Source of the DNA: Peromyscus leucopus
Lineage: Eukaryota > Chordata > Mammalia > Rodentia > Cricetidae
DNA length: 64,000 bases
Assembly: GCF_004664715.2 (NCBI RefSeq)
Contig: NC_051065.1
Location: 148,115,596-148,179,595, forward strand
Direction: 5' to 3'
Shown: one piece after another, positions 1 to 12,550 of the stretch
How positions within the stretch are numbered: the stretch's first letter is position 1
Layout: every line of letters starts with the position of its first letter
Program-made: the position numbers and the translations under genes
The notes under the pieces: generated by a model
What the model saw: only the letters and a program-made list of their open reading frames with translations
What the model was told of the DNA's origin: nothing
The model's database searches: none

Positions 1-438
1 CCAGGGGCTCTTTACACTACAAAGTTTTCTTGGGCTGGCGCTTAACACAAGAGAGAGGCAAGAAAATCCAGAGTTCCAGGTCCTCCTTGGCTACATAAAA
101 TTTAAATAGCCACTTAAGAAACGACTTCCAGGAACTGGAGAGGTGGCTCAGTAATTGCTGGTGCAGAGGACAGGGGTGTGGTTTGTAGCACTCACTTTGG
201 TTTGGCTCACAACTGTCTGTCACTCCAGTTCCAGGGGATCCAATGCCCTATTCTGGCCGCCTTGGGCACCCACACACGTGTGGGCATATAGACACACAGA
301 CACATGAATGAAAAAAGAAAAAAAGCAACTACTTCTAGCTAGGCAGGGATTAAAGGCACATGCATTCTGGAGGCAGAGGCAGCTGGATCTCAGTGAGTTT
401 GAGGCCAGCCAGGGTGCATAGTAAGATCTGTCTCAGGG

Positions 439-455
<17 letters not shown>

Positions 456-497
<42 letters not shown>
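456..497. repeat. (TA)n microsatellite with leading A tract
   Basis: About 21 TA units directly follow an A-run (439-456) that is the tail of the B1-derived sequence at 336-440. The microsatellite probably grew from that poly-A tail. Confidence 0.9.
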
Positions 498-500
<3 letters not shown>

Positions 501-2062
501 GCTGGCTCTCTCTCTCCCGAGCCAGCTGGGGGGGGGTGGCCCACACCTTTAATCCCAGCACTCAGAAGGCAGAGGTAGGTGGATCTCTGGAGGTCAGCCT
601 GGTCTACAGAGCAAGTTCCAAGGACAGCCAAGGCTACACAGAGAAACCCTGCCTCAAACAAAACAAAACAAAAGCTGGTTGGTGGTTTGAGCAGATGTCT
701 CTGCTGTTTAAGAGCATGGGCTGCTCTTGCAGAGGACTAAGGTTTGAGTCCCAGCACCTACATGGTAGCTCCCAACCTTCTGTAACTGCAGTTCCAGGGG
801 TTAAAGTGCCCTCTTTCAGCATCCACGGGCACTGCACACATGTGGTACACAGATACACTTGCAGACAAAACACCCATACACATAAAATAATAATAAAATA
901 ATAAGATAAATGCCAGGCATGGTGGCACACACCTTTAATCCCAGCATCAGGAGGCAGAAGCAGGAGGATCTCTGGGTTTAAGGCCAGCCTAATCTACATA
1001 GTGAGTTCAAGGACGGCCAGGGCTACACAGAGCCAAACAACAACAAAAATCAACTAAATAAAACAAAATAAAAGAAAAGAAAAGAAAGGATGGGAGGGAT
1101 GGGGAGAGATGGATGGAAGGAAGGAGAAGGAAGGAAGGAACAGAACAGGAATTGCTTCTGCACAGCAACAATGGTTCTCAAGGCTTCCCAGGCACCAAGA
1201 GATGAGTAGAACACTGGCTGGTGTGGTACGGATCCCGGGAGCACATACCACCTGTGATCTCAGCAACTCAGGAAGCCAAGGCACGAAGGTGGCTAAGTTT
1301 GTGACTCACTTTGGTCTACACAGGGCTTTCCAGGCCAGTCTAGGCTATGTAGCCAGCCGCTGCTTCAAAAAACAAAAACAACAGAAAAAGAAAGCCTGAA
1401 AACACCCCAATACACAATCCCCATCAATAGGGGATCCGCTAGGTAATTATTGAACAGAACAGGAAACAGCTGTGAGAGATAATTAAGTGCTGCTGCAGCT
1501 GAGAGGGTAACTCAGCCTTAGAGGCTTCCCAGCACATGCCAAGACCCTGGGTTTGATTCCCAGCACAGAGGGGGGGGGTAAAGCTAATGGAAACAGAACT
1601 GCAGTTGAGAGGCGGTGGCACACGCCTTGAATCTCAGCACGCGGGGGTGGGGGTGTGTGTGGGGAGTCAGAGGTAAAAAACTGAGTTCAAGGCCTGCTTG
1701 GTCTACAGAGAGAGTTCCAGGACCGCTAGGGCTGCACCGAGAGACCCAAGTCTTGAAAAAGCCCATCTTTATACTCATTTGTTTTCCAGTCAACCCCCAG
1801 TTTTTATATGGGGAGGATGACCTTGAACTTGAAAAAAAAAAAAGAAAGAAAAGAAAAAGATTTTTGTTGTTTTCTTTGTTGATAGAGTGTCTCCATGTAG
1901 ACCAGGCTGGCCTGGAACTCCCTGTGTAGAGCAGGCTGGCCTTGAACCCACATAGATCCTCCTGCCTCTCTGGTTCCAGTGCTGGGATTAAAGGTATTCG
2001 CCACCACCCTGGCAAATTTATTTTCAAAGTCAGTTTACAGGGCTGGGAAGGAGGATAATGGA

Positions 2063-2225
2063 TAAAAGTACTTGGGCCAGTGGTGGTGGTGGTGGCGGTG
2101 GTGGCGGTGGTGGTGGTGGTGGCAGAGGCAGGCAGATCTCTGTGAGTTCAAGGCCAGCCTGGGCTACAGAGTGAGTTCCAGGAAAGGCTCCAAAGCTACA
2201 GAGAAACCCTGTCTCGAAAAACAAA
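2063..2225 (+). repeat. B1 SINE with expanded GGT tract in its promoter part
   Basis: The B1 body (from about 2123: GGCAGAGGCAGGCAGATCTC, then the CTACAGAG and GAAACCCTGTCTC blocks) is preceded by GGT/GGC triplets at about 2080-2122. These triplets stand where B1 normally reads GTGGTGGCGCACGCC. The triplet expansion has replaced the normal head of the element. Confidence 0.8.
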
Positions 2226-2304
2226 ACAAAAAGTACTTGCCACCACACCCGACACCTAAGTTCAATCACTGGGCCCCACTTGATGGAAGGAGAGAGAGCG
2301 CTCG

Positions 2305-2313
2305 CGCGCACAC

Positions 2314-2343
<30 letters not shown>
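2305..2343. repeat. (CA)n microsatellite
   Basis: A dinucleotide CA run after a GCTCGCGCGC stretch. Confidence 0.9.
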
Positions 2344-2344
<1 letters not shown>

Positions 2345-4078
2345 CTGTACTTGCACAGGTTTACACACATGTACATATACACATCATACACAAATGTAAT
2401 TAAATTAGCTTACACGCTAACTCTGAGTGTGAAACTGTTTAAGGTTACCTACAGAAGCATTGGTGAGAGGTTATTTATAGAATGGACTATATTAGTGGCT
2501 ATAAGAAGAAAATGTCTCTCCCCCGCCCCCAGCAATTAACTGCTGAGACACCCCAGGGAGAGGGCCAGGAGAGCTGCTTCACCCAGCTACATTACCAAAC
2601 TATAAATATTTTATTTATTTATTCTGGTTTTTCGAGACAGGATTTCTCTGTGTAGTCCTGGCTGTCCTGGAACTCAATTTGTAGACCAGGCTGGCTTCAA
2701 ACTCACAGAAGTCTGCCTGCCTCTGCCTCTCGAGTACTGGGATTAAAGGCGTGCGCCACTATACCCAGTGACTTATTTATTTTTAAGTTTTATGTGTCTG
2801 AGAGTTTTTGTTTGTTTGTTTTTTGAGACAGGGTTTCTCCGTGTAGTTTTGGTACCTGTCCTGGTTCTCAAGCTGTAGACCAGGCTGGACTCGAATTCAC
2901 AGAGATCCACCTGCCTCTGCCTCCTCAGTGCTGGGATGTGTCTGAGGGGGGCAAAGGCAGGTGGATCTCTGAGTTTGAGGCCAGCCTGGTCTACAGAGCA
3001 AGTTCCAGATCAGCCAGGACCCTCTTTCCTCTACCTCTCAAGTGCTGGATCACAAGCATTTGTTCTAACTCACAGCTAAATTGAAAAAAAAAAAAAAGTA
3101 ATAGAAGAAAATGGGCAACAAAATTAATAAAACAAAATTTAAATAAGACCTGACATGATAGTCCAGGGCTGTAATCCCAGTATTCCAGAGTCGAGGCAGA
3201 AGTATCATGAGTTCTTGGGCAGCCTGGACTACATCTAGAAGGTCCCATTTTGAGAAACAATAAACAAGCAAAACTGAGTGACGTAGAGTCAGGGCACACA
3301 AAGGGAGACGACATTCAGATGCTGTCAGTGGGATCCACAAAGTGTCTGCCGACTGTGGTTCTGACCCCAAGGGGCGCTGTCTGAGAGGGATTCAGCAGAC
3401 ACAGTGATGGCCCGATCAGTCTACGGTTGATCACCTGGGAGCCTCAGTGGGAAGAAGGATCTAAATCTATCCCGCGGAGCCACGGAAGTGTTTGCAGTCT
3501 CTGAGACCTTTGAGCTTGCTCTTTGCAGAGGCTGAGGTGAAGGGCGCTCACAGGACAACAGCACCGGAGCATCACCATGAGGATGGAGGGGGGTCCGAAG
3601 TGAGACTGGCGAGGGGCTGGAGGCCAGACGGGAACCTCAAATGCCCAGCTGAAGATTCGATCCTGTGGCCAGAAATCAATAGGTATTAAAAGCAGCATTT
3701 CCCCCCTTTTTAGTGGAAACAAGTTCTTATAAAAGAATAAAACAGTTCAAAATGTTAACATTTCAGTTTCAAAAAGACATGAGCAGTGTTTGGGGAACAA
3801 ATTAGCCGGTTATTTTTGCAGTAGACGTGATCAGCCCTAGTACCTTTCATACATCAGGCAAATACTCTACCATGGAACTCAGTGCCTGGCAATTTGATGA
3901 GTTAGATTTTCAATAGGGTTTGAAGTCTTTCTAGTCATTTGTTTGGGGGGAAAAATCAAAGACAGAAATTCCCTGAGGTGGCAGAGTGCACTGGTAATCC
4001 CAGGACCTGGAAGGCAGAGACAGGAGGCATCACCGCAAGTCAGAAGCTAGCCTGGGCTACACCAAAAGTTTCGGGAAG

Positions 4079-4425
4079 TGCTGGGAGATGGCTCAGCTTA
4101 AGAACACTTGTTGCAGCTTAGATGCAAGATTGTAAAACATCAGTAGCGAACTGCCCTCCGGGGTTCTCCCATTGTGCTATAAGCCTGTATTTAAGACCTC
4201 TTCCCTCCTTCAATAAACAACATTCAGCATTAAATAAAAAAATAAAAATAAATAAATAAAAAGAACACTTGTTGCAGAAGACCCCATTTGGTTCCCAGCA
4301 CCCACAGGGTGGCTCACAACCATCCATAACTCCAGTTCCAGGGGATCCGATACCTTCTTCTGACCTCCTTTGGCACAAGGTACACGACACACAGGCAGGC
4401 AAAACACTTACATAATACAATAAAT
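4079..4425 (+). repeat. B2 SINE split by a later retro-insertion
   Basis: The B2 head (GGGAGATGGCTCAG) lies before 4116 and the B2 body (TTCCCAGCACCCACAGGGTGGCTCACAACC) after 4277. A 17-bp direct repeat flanks the insert between them. The B2 therefore predates the insertion. Confidence 0.85.
4117..4260 (+). mobile_element. Retrotransposed LTR-type transcript with A-rich tail inside a B2
   Basis: The insert ends in AATAAACAACATTCAGCATT, then an A-rich tail interrupted by T. It is flanked by a perfect 17-bp target-site duplication, AAGAACACTTGTTGCAG, at 4100-4116 and 4261-4277. The body (CTATAAGCCTGTATTTAAGACC, then a pyrimidine stretch, then AATAAA) resembles the U3/R end of a retroviral LTR. 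The tail and long duplication indicate LINE-1-mediated reinsertion of a polyadenylated RNA rather than retroviral integration. The family was not identified. Confidence 0.75.
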
Positions 4426-4806
4426 CAATCTAAAAAAGTCCCAGGTCAGCCAGAGCTACATAGTGAGATCCTGTCTCAAAAATACAAACTAAACCAAACA
4501 GTCCCCACCCCACCCCCAAACAACAGCAACAACCCCCAAACCAAACTACAACAAACAAACAAACAAACAAACAAACAAAAAACCCTGATCTGGGACTTGC
4601 TAGGTAGCAGAGGATAACCCTGAACTCATGATTCACCTGCCTGTGCCTCCCCAGTATTGGGATTACGGGTGTGGGGCACCCGTAGTTGGTCTTCCTACAT
4701 GCTGGGTCCACACCTTCCCTTTGACCTTGTCAATAATTCTGTGCTTTTTCACACAAAGCTCCTCTAGTCAAATGCCTTGTTGTCTTCCTGAAAAGCAGTG
4801 CATAAG

Positions 4807-4845
4807 CCCCCCCCCCCCCCCCCCCCCCCCCCCCGCCCCCCCCCC
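4807..4845. repeat. Poly-C tract
   Basis: 28 consecutive C, one G, then about 10 more C. Homopolymeric C runs this long are rare in mammals, and the exact length may be a sequencing or assembly estimate. Confidence 0.85.
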
Positions 4846-5025
4846 GTGATGGACAGCGTGTGAGTCCTAACCAGCAGACTGGACTGAGCCCCTCAAAACA
4901 TTTTCATGGCAAACGTATTCCTTTTATTTTTAGTTGAGACAATATTTAGTGAGACGAAATGAACTATTTGATGCCACACAGCTAAGAAGTGAGGGGACTA
5001 GAGTTGACCCAAAGACAGTGAGCCC

Positions 5026-5593
5026 TGGACAGGACGAAGCAGACGCCATAACAGGCTGCTCAGTCTTCTCTCAGAGATCAGGCCTCAATTTCAGTTTTCT
5101 GAGACTGAGCAAGCAGTTTCTGGGAGAGCCATGAACAATTAATCACTGATGTCCCTGCCAGCAGGCATAGGGAGATAGGACACACCAAGCCTGGGCCACT
5201 GAGGCAGCCCCCACAGTCAGTACATGCTAGGCCAGCCAGCCTCCACAGCAGCTCAAAAACAAAGCCTGGAACTTGTCCAGGCCTGCCCCAAATGAGTAAC
5301 TGTAGCCCTGACAGACCCCCAACTAATGCTAGCCAATTAAAAGTTACTAGCATGATTGCTGCTCGAATAAACCAATCCTGAGTCTGTTCCTATGTAGTCT
5401 GTAGACCCCAAGCTCCTCCTTGGCTTTACCCCCTATAAAAACCCTGTCCCATTGCTACCCGGGATCTCTCCTGCTCTGCCGTTGCAACAGATGGACTGGG
5501 AGGCCTGAGTTAACTCAAAAGAAAAAGACTCTTTGCTTTTGCATTGAATTTGGTCTCTTGGTGGTCTCTGGGGGTCCAGACTCTGGGCACAAC
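5026..5593 (+). mobile_element. Solo LTR of an endogenous retrovirus (copy 1 of family A)
   Basis: It begins near TGGACAGG and ends ...GGGCACAAC. It holds a TATAAA-like promoter at 5433-5439 and a 3' part typical of LTRs (CTCTTTGCTTTTGCATTG, then GGTGGTCTCTGGGGGTCC). It shares recognisable sequence with the element at 39626-40090, e.g. GAGCAAGCAGTTT and CAATCA/CAATTAATCA. No internal viral genes are adjacent. Ends are approximate. Confidence 0.6.
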
Positions 5594-6497
5594 GTCCTAA
5601 TCAAGAAGAATGCAGGTATATGATCATTTAGAAGGGAATGCCGGCTTTTTCATTGGATAGACTGAGACAGGGTCTCATTCTGCAGCCTAAGCTGCCAGGA
5701 ATTTAGTAGCTGAAATAGATTCCAAACTTCTAATCCTCCTGTCTCAGCTTAGCTGGGCAGTGGTTACACACACCTTTAATCCCAGCATTCAGGAGGCAGA
5801 GGCAGGCTGATCTCTGTGAGTTCCAGGACAGCCTGGTCTACAGAGCAAGTTCCAGGACAGCCTGGTCTACAGAGCAAGTTCCAGGATAGCCTCTAAAGCT
5901 ACACAGAGAAACCCTGTCTCAAAAAACAAACAAACAAAAACAATAAAACCCCCGCTATGCCTGGGTATGAGTTCTAGGACAGCCAGGGCTGTTACACAGA
6001 GAAACCCTGTCTCGAAAATGAAAGAAAAAAGGAAAACATTTCTCTCAATGAGGAACCTTTTTTGCAGTGTTGGCATTGAACCCAGGGTCTTGAGTATCTA
6101 CCACTGAGCTACACTGCCAGCAAGTGTGTCATTCGACTATGAGCTATAAAATTATAAGAAAGTATTTATTTTTATTATTTTTAATGATGTGCATGTTGTA
6201 TGCCTGCCTGCCCATGGGTCTGTCAACATGAGTGCAGGTGTCTACTGAGGCCAGAGGCGTCAGAGCTGGAGTCACAGACAGTTAGGAGCCACCAGATACA
6301 GGTTCTAGGAATCAAACCTGGGTCCTCTGGAAGAGCAGCAAGTGCTCTTAACCACTGAGCCATCTTTCCAGCCCAAACATAACGAACTGACATGGCAGTA
6401 CACCTATAGCTTAGTCACAGCTATTCTGTGAAGCTGAGGCAGGAGGATCACCTAAGCCCAGGATTTCAAGAGTCCCCTGGAAAAGACAATAAGAAAC

Positions 6498-6498
6498 A

Positions 6499-6529
<31 letters not shown>

Positions 6530-6530
6530 T
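6498..6530. repeat. (CA)n microsatellite
   Basis: A CA run, followed by C-rich CCCCACCCCC repeats to about 6565. Confidence 0.85.
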
Positions 6531-6751
6531 CCATGCCCACCCCACCCCCACCCCCGCCCCCGCCCTTTGAGATAGGTCTTATGTAGCTCAGGCTGGTCTC
6601 GAACCCCCTATGTAACTGAAGCTGGTCTTAGATTTTGATTTTCCTCTCCACTTCCTGAGTACTGAGATTACAGGTTTGCAATTACCCCCTGCAAGAACCC
6701 ATCTCTTTTTTAGAAAGAAAGGAAGGAAGGATGGAAGGAAGAAAGGAAGGA

Positions 6752-6782
<31 letters not shown>

Positions 6783-7786
6783 ACAATTATAGGGCCAGGG
6801 ATGTAGCTTAATGGGCAGTCTGCTTGCCTACCATGTACTAGTCCCTGGATTCCTTTTTTTTTTTTTTTTTTTTTTTTTTTCCAGACAGGGTTTATCTGTG
6901 TAACAACTCTGGCTGTCTTGGCACTCGCTCTGTAGACCAGGCTGGCCTCGAACTCACAGAGATCCGCCTGCCTCTGCCTCCCGAGTGCCAGGACTAAAGG
7001 CGTGTGCCTCCACCGCCACTTGGCGACCCTGGATTCCATATCATGTATCTCATCAACCAGCTATGGTGGCTCATGCTGGGGCCCCGGGAGTAATGTGTAG
7101 GCTAGAGCTGTTCAAAATATTGGGCCAGCAAGATGGCTCAGTGGGTAAAGGTGCTTCCCACCAAGCCTGACGACCTGAGTTTGATTCCTGGGACCCACAT
7201 GGAAGGAGAGACCAACTCTGGATAATAGTCCTTTGAGCTCCACACCTGTACTGTGACATACATTTCCCCACTCACATGCACAGTAAATAAACAAATAAAT
7301 AAATGTAATGTAATGATGTTTCTTTTTGTTTGTTTGTTTGCTTGTTTTGCTTTGTTTTTTTTTCGAGACAGAGTTCCTTTGTGTAGCTTTGGAGCCTGGC
7401 CTGGAACTTGCTCTGTAGACCAGGCTGGCCTCGAACTCACAGAGATCCTCCTGGCTCTGCCTCCCAAGTGCTGGGACTAAAGGCATGCGCCACCATCGCC
7501 CAGCAATGTAATGTAATGTTAAAAGAGAAAAAATTTGAAGGTCAACCTAGGATACATGAGACCCAGTCTCAAAATACATATATACATATTTAAAAACAAA
7601 GAATGCATACTAAATTATTCTCTAATATGCTTCCTGTTGCTGTCTCATTGCCTTGCGCATCACAGACACAATCATGTCTGCGTGTTGAATAAGTGTGTAT
7701 CCCTTTCCCACTCACCCTGTCCACTGCTGACAGCCCCCAGGGTAGTATTTTACCCTCTTGGGAGAGCAGAGCAAGAGAAGGAGCAC

Positions 7787-7817
7787 GGGGCGGGGCGGGG
7801 CGGGGAGGGGGCGCGGG
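7787..7817 (+). promoter_or_regulatory. GC-box cluster upstream of GDF3
   Basis: Three overlapping GGGGCGGGG-type boxes, followed by a G-rich run, lie about 155-185 bp before the GDF3 start codon. They sit in the only clearly GC-rich, SINE-free stretch of the 5' flank (about 7640-7970). No good TATA box is visible nearby. Sp/KLF binding is the natural reading; promoter activity is inferred. Confidence 0.6.
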
Positions 7818-7969
7818 GAGCCATTCACATCCAGTTGCCTCTGAGGAGCTGGGAAGAGAGCAATTCACACCTGATTACCTCCCAAGCTGAACAGCGCAGC
7901 AGAGGCTGGACCGCCCGCCCGAGCCTGAGCCGCGCTCCCCAGAGACTGCGCTATTCCACCCAGTCCGCC

Positions 7970-8240
7970 ATGCAGCCTCCCCTAAGGCTTTCGACTCTCG
8001 GCTTCCTCCTGTTGTGTCTGGCCTGGGGCCAGCCATCCAAGTTTCAAGAATATGACTTTTTGCAGTTTCTGGACTTGGAGAAAGCGCCTTCACCTCGCAG
8101 GTTCCAACCTGTGCCCCGCATCTTAAGGAAAATCTTCCAGGCTCGAGAAGCTGCTGCAGCCGGCGGGGTCTCGCAGGACTTCTGCTATGTGAAGGAGCTT
8201 GGTGTCCGTGGGAACCTGCTTCGGCTTCTCCCAGACCAGG
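7970..8240 (+). CDS. GDF3: GDF3 coding exon 1
   Basis: Encodes residues 1-90 plus the first base of codon 91: signal peptide and start of the prodomain. The donor is G|GTAAGG at 8241. The split codon G|GT restores glycine 91 across the intron, giving DQGFFLN as in mouse. Confidence 0.96.
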
Positions 8241-11200
8241 GTAAGGAACCCGAGTGTTTGTCGGAGAGGAATCTCAAGTGGGTGCTGTGGAGAAAGGAGG
8301 AAGGGACAGACGGGCACCGCGGCTGGTAGGAGTCTGAGCTAGGATCTTCATATTCTGTCTCAATTCCAAGATCAGCCCAGAGCAAGGCGCGTGTTCTTGT
8401 CACCCGGGGCTTCTCCACGCGGGTCTGACTGCCGCTGAGCCCTTCGGAGAGTGTAACTCACTGTTAAGAGAGAGTGGGCTCAGACAGTAAGGTCAGCGTT
8501 CTGAGAGCCACACGATCACACGCTGGGTGGGACCGAATGCAAGGTAGGTCGGACCCCCACCCCCCCATCTCCCTTCTCTCTTCTCCTTCCTCTCTCCCTC
8601 TTTTTAGTATGTGTTTGTGCATGCCTCTCCAAAGAGTCCGGAGGAGGGCGTCGGATCCCCTGGAGCTGAAGTTACAGCAGGTTGTGAGCAGCCCAGCAGC
8701 ATGGTTGCTGGGCACTGAGTTCTGGTCCTCTTAATCACTCAGAGACATCTTTCTAGCCCCTCTGTGGTGTTACTTTTGTTGGATGTAAATGTCATGTCTT
8801 GACGTTTTAATTAATTTTGAGGCAAGGTCTTTTTGTGTAGCTCTGACTGTCCTGGAACTTGCCATGTAGTCCATGGCAAAATCCACCTGCCTCTGCTTCC
8901 CAAATACTGAGTGCTGGGATTAAACACCAACACATCTCTTGATTTTATTTATTTGTTTATATTTTTGGTTTCTTCAAGACAGGGTTTCTCAGCTGGGCAG
9001 TGATGGCGAACACCTCCAATTCTAGCACTCAGGAGGCAGAGGCAGGCAGACCTCTATGAGTTTAAGGCCAGCCTGATCTACAGATAGAGTTCCAGGACAG
9101 CCAAGGCTACACAGAGACACCCTGTCTTGAAAAACCAAACCAGAAAGAAAAAAAAAAAAAAGTGGGTGGAGGTGGGGAGGTGTTTTCTCTGTGTAGCTCG
9201 GGCTTAAACATGGCCTTAAACTCAAGAGATTTGCCTGCCTCTGCCTCCCAAGTGCTGAGAATAAAGGCGTGCAACTTGATTTTTTAAAATACAGACCAAT
9301 GGTATGAACCTGAGCCACAGTCAGACTCTTCCTTTGTAGGAAAATCAGAGTGATTGCCATCTCATAGTTTCTCAAATGGCCCCCTACCGAATTACCCAGC
9401 CATCTGGTTTTTAAAGTAGGTTCTTCCAGCCCAAAGGCTGCCTGTCTTTCCTTCACTTCCTTGATTCTTATTCAAAGTTGGAGATGGCGGTGGAGCATCC
9501 ACATTCCTGCGCCTCCGCCTTGGCATTCAGATGCATAGCCTTCCTTCCTACTTCTTGTTTTTTTCTTTTCTTTTCTTTTCTTTTCTTTTCTTTTTTTTTC
9601 TTTTCTTTTCTTTCTTTCTGCAACTCACTATGTGGTCTAGGCTGCCATAAACTGTCAGCAATTCTCCTGCTTCAGCTTCCCAAGTGCTGACATTATAGGT
9701 GAAAACCACCTCTGAAGACCAAGGATATAGTTATACCGCAGATGAAGGGAAGATTTGGATGTGTATTTGTCCCTGAAGCATTTGAATGTATACCTACAGT
9801 GAGCTGGCCTGGGAATGGCCTTGAGAATGTAGATATTATCAAAAGTTTTAACTGGTTTAAGAGTTTTTAGAGCCGTGCAGTGGTGGTGGCGGTGGCGGCC
9901 AGCACTGTGGGAGGCAGAGGCAGGATGATCTCTGTGAGTTCAAAGGCCAGCCTGGTCTACAGAGCTAGTTCTAGGACAACCAGGGCTACAAAGAGAAACC
10001 CTGTCTCAAAAAACAAAAGCAAAGAAACAATTTTCAGAAGGGAACTAGTTAAAAAGAAGTAAAAATCCAAGGTTGGCCTGAAGAGGAAGTTGACAGAGAA
10101 TTGCCTTCAATGAGGTTTGTTATGATGAAAGGACCTCAAAGTCACGGGGCAGGGCATGGGTGGCAAGGGAGGGAGCTGGAGTGGGGACATCAGAAACAAA
10201 ACAATAGATGGAAATTCTAACCCAAGAGCCTTAAGGGGAGAGGAGGCCTTCCACTAAAGCCTGGAGAGGAGCGTCACTAAGTCTTCGTTAAGTGGCTCAG
10301 CAGTTCAGAGCACTGGCTGCTGTTCCAGAAGATTCTGGTTCAGTTCCCAGCACCCACATAATGGCTGGCAACTGTCTGTGACTCCAGTCCCAGACACCCT
10401 GGTCTGGCCTCCTGGACACTGATGGATGTGATGCACAGACATACATGAAGGCAAAACATCCTCATACATAACTTCTGTAAAGTATAACCGTGAGAACGAG
10501 GGGGCTGGAGAGACGACTCAGACTCAGCATTTACTGTTCTTAGCACCCACATCAGGCAGCTCGCAATTGCCTGTGTGTAACTCCAGTTCCAGTTCCTGTG
10601 GCCTCTGTAGGCACCTGCTCAGATTCAGTGCACATACACATAAAAAAAAAAATTAGTGAGACTGGGGACAGGTATGGTAGCATTTACCTTTAATCATAGC
10701 ACTTGAGGTAGAGACAGCTGGATCTTTTTAGAGTTCTAGGACAGCCTGGGAGACATAATAAGACTTGTCAAAAAAAGAAAAAGAAAAGAAAACAAAAAAG
10801 AAAAAAAATGTTGGGCATGGTGGTGCATGCCTTTAATCTCAGCATTTAGGAGGCAGTGGCAGGCTGGTCTCTGTGAGTGTGCACCAGAGGAGCCCTTCAG
10901 AGAGCAGCCTTCATTTCCAGACCCAATTCTTGGGCAGTCTCTGGACTGTGTAATCCCTCACCTCTCTCTTTTTCCATGTCTGGCCTCTTTCACTCAGCCC
11001 CAGGTTTGTGGGATTGAGCCAGGCTATTTGAGTTTGTAGTTCATCCGTCCTGACGTGTAGTATTTCATTCACTTACTGTGTGAGCGACAGTTTACCTGTC
11101 CATGTTACTCGGGTCGACCACTGTGGAGCTGTTTGGTGTGGAAGAGAAAAGAGGATGAACTGGGCAGTTAGTTCAGTGATGCTTTTATCCCTTTTAGCTT

Positions 11201-11817
11201 TACATTGAACTAATGTGGTAACAAAATGTAGTTACACTAGTTACACCTCACCCCCTCGGCCCCCTTTTTGAGATAGGATTCCACTTTGTATCTCAGGCTA
11301 GCCTGGGTCTCTCTATGTAGCCCAAGATAGCCTACAACACAGACAATGCTCCTGTCTCAGCATCTTTTTTTTTTTTTCTTCCTTGAGACGGGGTTTCTTT
11401 TCTTTCTTGTTTTTCTTTTGAGACAGGGTTTCTCTGTGTAGCCCTGGCTGTCCTGGAGCTCACTCTATGGACCAGGATGGCCTTGAACTCAGAAATCCTC
11501 CTGCCTCTGCTTCCTGAGTGCTGGTAGTAAAGGCCTGTGCTATCAAGGCCCAGCTGTGTCTCAGCCTCTTAACAACTGGGACAAGCCGGGCACTGATGAT
11601 CCCAGCACTCAGGAGGCAGAGCCAGGTAATCTCTGTGAGTTCAAGGCCAGCCTGGTCTACAGAGTGAGTTCCAGGAAAGGCGCAAAGCTACACAGAGAAA
11701 CCCTGACTCGGGGAAAAAAAAAAAAACCAAAACAAACAAACAAACAAAAAAAACCAAAACTGGGATAAAAGGGTGAGTCACCATGCTCACTTCATTTGTA
11801 TTTCTTTTTTTATAGTG

Positions 11818-11850
<33 letters not shown>

Positions 11851-11917
11851 GAGACAGGGTTTCTCCACCGCCCGGCTTCATTTGTATTTCTTTTCTTTCT
11901 TTCTTTCTTTCTTTTTT

Positions 11918-11961
<44 letters not shown>

Positions 11962-12294
11962 TTTTAAATATTTGTATTTATTTATTATGTATACAGTGTT
12001 CTGCCTGCATCCCTGCAGGCCAGAAGAGGGTACCAGATCTCATTACAGATGGTTGTGAGCCACCATGTGGTTGCTGGGAATTGAACTCAGGACCTCTGGA
12101 AGAACAGCCAGTGCTCTTAACCTCTGAGCTATCTCTCCAGCCCTGTATTTCTTTAATTGAGAGTAATATATAGTAATGTATAGTTTCAGTATTTTAAACA
12201 ATTGCCCGTTGTTATACTATGACCAGTTTTCTATTGAATTATATTTTTCATAATGATCTCTTACTATTAGGCCTCTTGATCGTTTGTAAGAGGA

Positions 12295-12387
<93 letters not shown>

Positions 12388-12506
12388 TGCTACACATGGT
12401 GGTAAATGCCTTTAATCCTGGCACTCTGGAGGCAGGAGGATCATGATGTCTAGACCAGCCTGGGAGACTATACATAGGAGACGACCTCAAAACAAAACAA
12501 AAACAA

Positions 12507-12550
<44 letters not shown>

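Larger units (their letters stand above)
1..7786. other. Intergenic DNA upstream of GDF3, dense in SINEs
   Basis: No gene was recognised. B2 elements: 132-325 (+), 671-900 (+), 4079-4425 (+, interrupted), 6180-6375 (-); a B3-like copy 7124-7300 (+). B1 elements: about 336-440 (+), 530-665 (+), 911-1040 (+), 1606-1765 (+), 1855-2015 (-), 2063-2225 (+), 2618-2772 (-), 2820-2940 (-), 5750-5930 (+), 6870-7023 (-) and 7350-7505 (-). An LTR lies at 5026-5593. The stretch 3320-3930 is free of recognisable repeats and of no known function. Short ORFs here are chance readings of SINEs and microsatellites. Confidence 0.75.

Noticed and set aside
7535..7969. In-frame open extension upstream of the GDF3 start, giving a 264-residue reading
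   Set aside because: It runs through SINE and GC-box promoter DNA. The signal peptide and mouse-like start begin at 7970, and the reading ends in the intron.
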